Shown here: positions 59,401-64,000 of the stretch, piece after piece | Layout: each line of letters opens with the position of its first letter | How positions within the stretch are numbered: position 1 is the first letter of the stretch | Assembly (NCBI RefSeq): GCF_964355755.1 | Contig: NC_092672.1 | Location: forward strand, 30,004,501 to 30,068,500 | DNA: 64,000 nt | Source of the DNA: Antedon mediterranea | Taxonomy: Eukaryota; Echinodermata; Crinoidea; Comatulida; Antedonidae | Reading direction: 5' to 3' | Translations under genes and position numbers: made by a program | Notes under the pieces: generated by a model | What the model was told of the DNA's origin: nothing | Databases searched by the model: none | What the model saw: only the letters and a program-made list of their open reading frames with translations

Positions 59401-59944
59401 CGAAAACAGTAAGCAGATACTGTACACTACATCTGACCAACATAACTGCATTCTAAGGTATTTCGTGGTAGTGACGTGACGTTGATGATGTGTCTGGTTG
59501 TGGCAATCACCCGAGTACTGAATGATATCAATGCCACGGGTTTTTTTTACATGGTACGTCTGTATAAAGTGACAGACAGATAAACCAGTTAGTTGATACT
59601 TTCCACTACATCAGATCAACATAACTGTACTCTTATGCAACCTACTCTAACCGCGTCCTAAATCCTGACTACGCGATCCTACGACTTACTTTGTTTTTGC
59701 CTCTTGAGTCTTGACGTGTTAGTATATTTACCTACCTTGGACTGATCATATCCATTTGGACTGGCCGATACGCTCAAACAAATTCTACGCATCAACGCTA
59801 ATCGCGCCACCACAATTAACGAAAACTCGTAGAAAAATGTTCATGCGCACCAACCATAATAAAACCAGTGCGCATCAGGATACTTAAGTTGCACACTGGC
59901 GGTTGTATCATGCATACCTAAGTGTTAAAACAATACTAAAAATA

Positions 59945-60185
59945 ACGATCTAAACTAACTTACAATTGTATTTATACAATAATTACGCCATATTATATTT
60001 GTATAATGACGACGTTATGATGACGTAAGGCCAACTTAAGTACTATTCACGTGATATGATGATGTTCTAAACGAACTTACAGTTGTGTTTTTATACAATA
60101 ATTACGCCATATTATATTTGTATAATGACGACGTTGTGATGACGTAAGGCCAACTTAAGTACTATTCACGTGATATGATGATGTT
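59945..60185. repeat. ~118-bp direct duplication
   Basis: The segment from CTAACTTACA.TTGTATTTATACAATAATTACGCC to TTCACGTGATATGATGATGTTC occurs twice in tandem with few differences. Confidence 0.85.
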
Positions 60186-60724
60186 CGTAAAGATATACTG
60201 TATTCTTGTGACGTGATGATGTTCTTACTACTAGTACTACTGTTCACACGGTGGTACGATGATCTGTAAAAAATTAGTTAGTATGGAGAAAAAACACATA
60301 ATATATACAGTACGTTCGAAAAATTACAATCGTATTGTACAGCTCCAATAGTATCTTAACTACATCTTACATGTTCTTATTTACAGACTTAATTAATGAC
60401 CAAAAATGTGGTCGCAAACGGAGCTGTACTGATTACGTAATAATCATCACGTGATATTAACTCATCCTCGTTCCAGAAGATTGCAATATAATTAAATACC
60501 TAAAATAGCATAGAAATTGTATAAACACAATAAAAACTATTAATGCATGACACAACCTAATATAATTGGGATAATTATATAAACTGAAAGAAAATGGCGT
60601 TGACATATTTAAGGCTGCCCCTGTTATTAGTATGTTAATAATTTGAACCAAAAAATAAATATATAATTCTATATCATTTTTTTGGTTCCATGTTAGCTCT
60701 TACTATGTTTGATGACAACGGTAC

Positions 60725-61140
60725 ATCCAAAATCTTGATATCAAAAATATATATCCAAGGCAAAAATCTTGCTATCAAAAATAATATATCCAAGGCAAAA
60801 ATCTTGATATCAAAAATAATATTATATCCAAGGCAAAAATCTTGATGTAGAAAAATCCAAAACAAAAATGTTGATAAAAAAATATCCTAGTCAAAAATCT
60901 TGATATTCAAATCAAAATCATGATATAAATTAAAATCCACAAACCATGATATCATAAATTAAAATCCACAAATCATGATATAAATTAAAATCCAAAAATC
61001 TTGATATAATTTGAAATCCACAAATCGTGACAATATAAATTAATTATCAAAAGATCATTTTATAAATTAATTTGTATAAATAAATTAATTTGAAAATCTT
61101 TGATATACGATATACAAGAATCCACAAATCTTGATGTAGT
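60725..61140. repeat. Minisatellite, ATCCAAGGCAAAAATCTTGATATCAAAA units
   Basis: About five 33-38-bp units of ATATCCAAGGCAAAAATCTTGATATCAAAAATA grade into about eight 26-bp units of AAATCCACAAATCATGATATAAATT. Non-coding. Confidence 0.85.
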
Positions 61141-61370
61141 TAATTAAACGCAATAACTCTTGAAAGGTTTCAAAGCGTTTGGTCATAAAAGTTGAAATTG
61201 AATCAATAAGATACAGATGAAAATCAGTAAGGCTTTACAGTAGGATGTAAAATTTGGATATTTTAAATTTTGTTTTGATTAATTTCATTGAATTAAGAAT
61301 CGATCACTAACCCCCACCCACCAGCTACCTGAAAAGAAGAAGAGAAAGTAATTAATTGTCGTCTATGTGT

Positions 61371-61545
61371 GGGGAACGTTATATCGTAAGGATAAGGAAC
61401 AGTGAAACAGAGTGAAAGACCCTTATTGGCTGACCAATGACAAGCAGCAGTTCGGTTAATCCATCGCTTGTGATTGGTTAAATTTCTTGCGTTGTGCTGC
61501 TTACGTCTTAGCATTGTGTCCAAGTGGTGGAAACAAAGCTTAAAT
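61371..61545. mobile_element. MITE family B, copy 3 (diverged)
   Basis: The interior TTGGCTGACCAATGACAAGC ... CCATCGCTTGTGATTGGTTAAAT and the right end TGTGTCCAAGTGGTGGAAACAAAGC match the other family B copies. The left terminus is poorly preserved. Confidence 0.6.
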
Positions 61546-61586
61546 AAACGACTAACGTATCGTAATGTTTTTGTGAGACTTTATAA

Positions 61587-61714
61587 GCTAAAGCTCTGTT
61601 TACACTTAAAAAAAATGTTATGTGCCCATATGGACACGATGACGTCATATTACTACCATATTTGGGCACATACCATTTTTTTTGTCAAACTAATTTGATA
61701 GTGTAGACAGAGGT
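61587..61714. mobile_element. MITE family A, copy 7
   Basis: GCTAAAGCTCTGTTTACACT ... TTTGATAGTGTAGACAGAGG with the inner CATATGGACACGATGACGTCATATTACTACCATATTTGG. Confidence 0.7.
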
Positions 61715-61719
61715 TTTTC

Positions 61720-64000
61720 TATATGTCTAAATAAATGTTGCCTAATTGGATTACTGAAAACATAAAACCTGCAAATGGTATAAAGAAAACATAGTCTTAT
61801 GTATAGCCTACAATATACACTAATTTTTACATTATACATTTTTTTTTTCGGAAATATAGGACAGCAAAATAAATGTATCGAACTTTGCTTTATTAAGCCA
61901 ACAGGTAGTTGTTTATTAACATAAGTTAAACTAAAGTACCGTAATTTGATAAATAATGTAATAAATTAATATTCTAGCCGCACTAAAAACAAACTTGCAT
62001 CGTGATGGGAAACTTATTCTACAGCTGCGCGCGGCCATGGTTGGTCATTACAAACTTACAGTAGGGCCTACATCAATAACGTATCAAATTTGTTTGTGCG
62101 GAGGTACAGCCCGCGACTTTTAAGCTAAGTACAATTATTAACAAATACGAAATTAATTGTATTAATGATAGCGGAGTTCTTAAAATACTTTACCTACTGC
62201 AAAACCCTGTATAAATCGACAAAGGCTCGTTTCTTCTCCACATCCGGCAAACACCAACTGAGGTATGAAACAACTAATTGGTATGCAACTAATGCCATAT
62301 CTTTGGTATGCATTGAACCACATTCACATTTTCATTTAAATTAAAAACGTGTTAATGACGACGAGAATACAATTTGATTGGATCATTCGCTAATGATATG
62401 CAAATGATTTGTGTTGCCCTGTGTATAACTGGCATACCTTTGTTCCTGCTTTTCTGATTTAGGGAACAATATTGTTTTCATCACCAAAACAATATTATAT
62501 ATAAATTCAAAAATGGATTATCATGAATAATTATGATACTTTTCTCTGGCTTTTAAATTGGTGAAACGTTGAAAAGTTTTAATTCAGTCCAGATCAATTA
62601 GTGTTCATTGTGGTATAGATTTATTGTATGGGAGAGTTTCGTTTTTAATGTATCCCCTAAATGGGTACCACTATTCATGGGACACGCTAAGGAGACAATT
62701 ATAATGGGTGTCTTCCCATCTTAATAGGGGTTCTACTGTGGTAAATGCCATAGACATCAGTTATATTATTGTCAATAGAATCCATATTAAAGGAACATCC
62801 TAGTCTCGAATATGTACAGACCTCCTGTGTGTGATCGGGTGTGGTCGTGTTAAAAAACTCCCAATCTGTCCTTTGAATTACGAGTGTCCCAAAGTAGGAG
62901 CTGTACTAGGCCTATATCGTTTATGTTTTATTAAAAAATATTATATAAATGTACAGTTATTTATGCCTATTTTGTGATCCACTTCTGTAATCATGACAGT
63001 AGGCCTATGATCTGAAGGATTTGATATCAGTGCACACAACGGGTAGAAATAAATACGTCATTCTATAACGTCAGTTAAACACAGTACTACTTAATAATAA
63101 AAATATTAGTTCATTTATATAAAGCAGGCCTCTCAATGCACTGCACATTATTATTACTTATTGATAGTCGGGGACACGGTGTATACTTTATATTCTTTGT
63201 CGTATTACTTGAAACCATAGTCGATATAAAGTAAAATTGACATGTTTACACTCATTATTTATTTACGTCTAAACGTTCTTTACTGAAACTCTTGATTTGC
63301 TAATTGAAAGCCCCGCCTCCATTCCAAACTTTCCACCTCCAAGGTCTCCCTAGCTTTCTATCAAAGATATTTGAAGTACCCACTATGCTCGATACACGGA
63401 AGTCTTAGTATTGCATACAGCACACAAAAACTTATGACTGTATTGTATCAGTAACATTTTAATTGAATACAATTTACACATAACTAAGATTACAAGAATT
63501 CATGCAAGTGTGTTATGTGTTTGTGTTTGTTAATAATAGTGGAAATTTACCACATAAAACAATAGTGCAGTAGTCATTCGACCATGCTCGACCTACTGAA
63601 AACAGCAAATTAATATGTGTCGAGTAAAATGTTTTGTATAATTGAGTGTAAAATACATGAATAGATAGGATTATCATTAACACACTGTGGATGTGTGAAT
63701 GAATTCCTCAAAACATGGCAAGGAACCTCTTCCACTTTTTATATTGTTTTATATTATTTGGATATATTTACACTTTTAAATAACATATATTTGACACTAG
63801 GCCTAGCCTATAGCTACTGCACTGTCATACAAAAGAAAAATCAAAATTAATGGAAAAGGTTTTAAAGCAAACAGTAGGCTACTCATTTGTGAATTGTTAC
63901 AAAATACAACTATGACCGTCCTTTATTTCATTGCCATCCATTCTTCCCATGGCCGTCTTTTAATATTTACCATCTCATGACTCGATTGCGTTAACTGGTA
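61720..64000. other. Intergenic, no gene seen
   Basis: AT-rich sequence with scattered TAGGCCTA words. The phrase TCTTAATAGGGGTTCTACTGTGGT near 62720 resembles ends of common repeats but was not resolved. No coding exon was recognised. Confidence 0.4.

Overview
This is a eukaryotic, AT-rich genomic window with spliced genes, phase-consistent GT-AG introns, dispersed MITE-like elements, SINE and LINE relics and many minisatellites. Frequent TAGGCCTA-type words, the repeat content and the gene families suggest a marine invertebrate deuterostome, most likely an echinoderm. That assignment is an inference from composition and families; no taxonomic search was possible.

Region 1 (1-14461, + strand) holds the 3' two thirds or less of a fibrocystin-L (PKHD1L1)-like gene, entered in the middle of a G8 domain. 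I traced 20 exons whose splice phases all agree. In order they encode G8, a parallel beta-helix region, a large conserved fibrocystin-type ectodomain with a five-arginine convertase-like site, one transmembrane helix and a long cytoplasmic tail. The tail has two possible ends: an unspliced composite terminal exon (stop at 13407-13409), or a splice, in phase, to an exon encoding a MYND-type zinc finger (stop at 14459-14461). A MITE sits between the two ends.

Region 2 (14462-18600) is 3' flank followed by a degenerate tandem array (16880-18430). Region 3 (18610-50107, - strand) is a head-to-tail tandem array of three intact 11-exon genes for a 12-TM major facilitator transporter resembling MFSD8/CLN7 (539, 541 and 586 residues). 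All three have identical intron phases and the same C-terminal acidic dileucine signal. Copies 1 and 2 are a recent duplication that includes introns and upstream sequence. Copy 3 is more diverged and has a longer central cytoplasmic loop. Copy 1 carries a roughly 4.2-kb insertion of old transposon DNA in intron 9. Between copies 2 and 3 lies a 1.9-kb array with two near-identical ~900-bp units.

Region 4 (50108-64000) is mostly non-genic: minisatellites at 51.5, 52.3, 59.1, 60.0 and 60.7 kb, one unexplained two-TM ORF at 52.7-53.3 kb, a degenerate Penelope-like retroelement on the - strand at about 57.0-58.2 kb, and further MITEs. The first gene and the transporter array are convergent. Nothing in the sequence ties the ciliary/stereociliary-type surface protein functionally to the putative lysosomal transporters.
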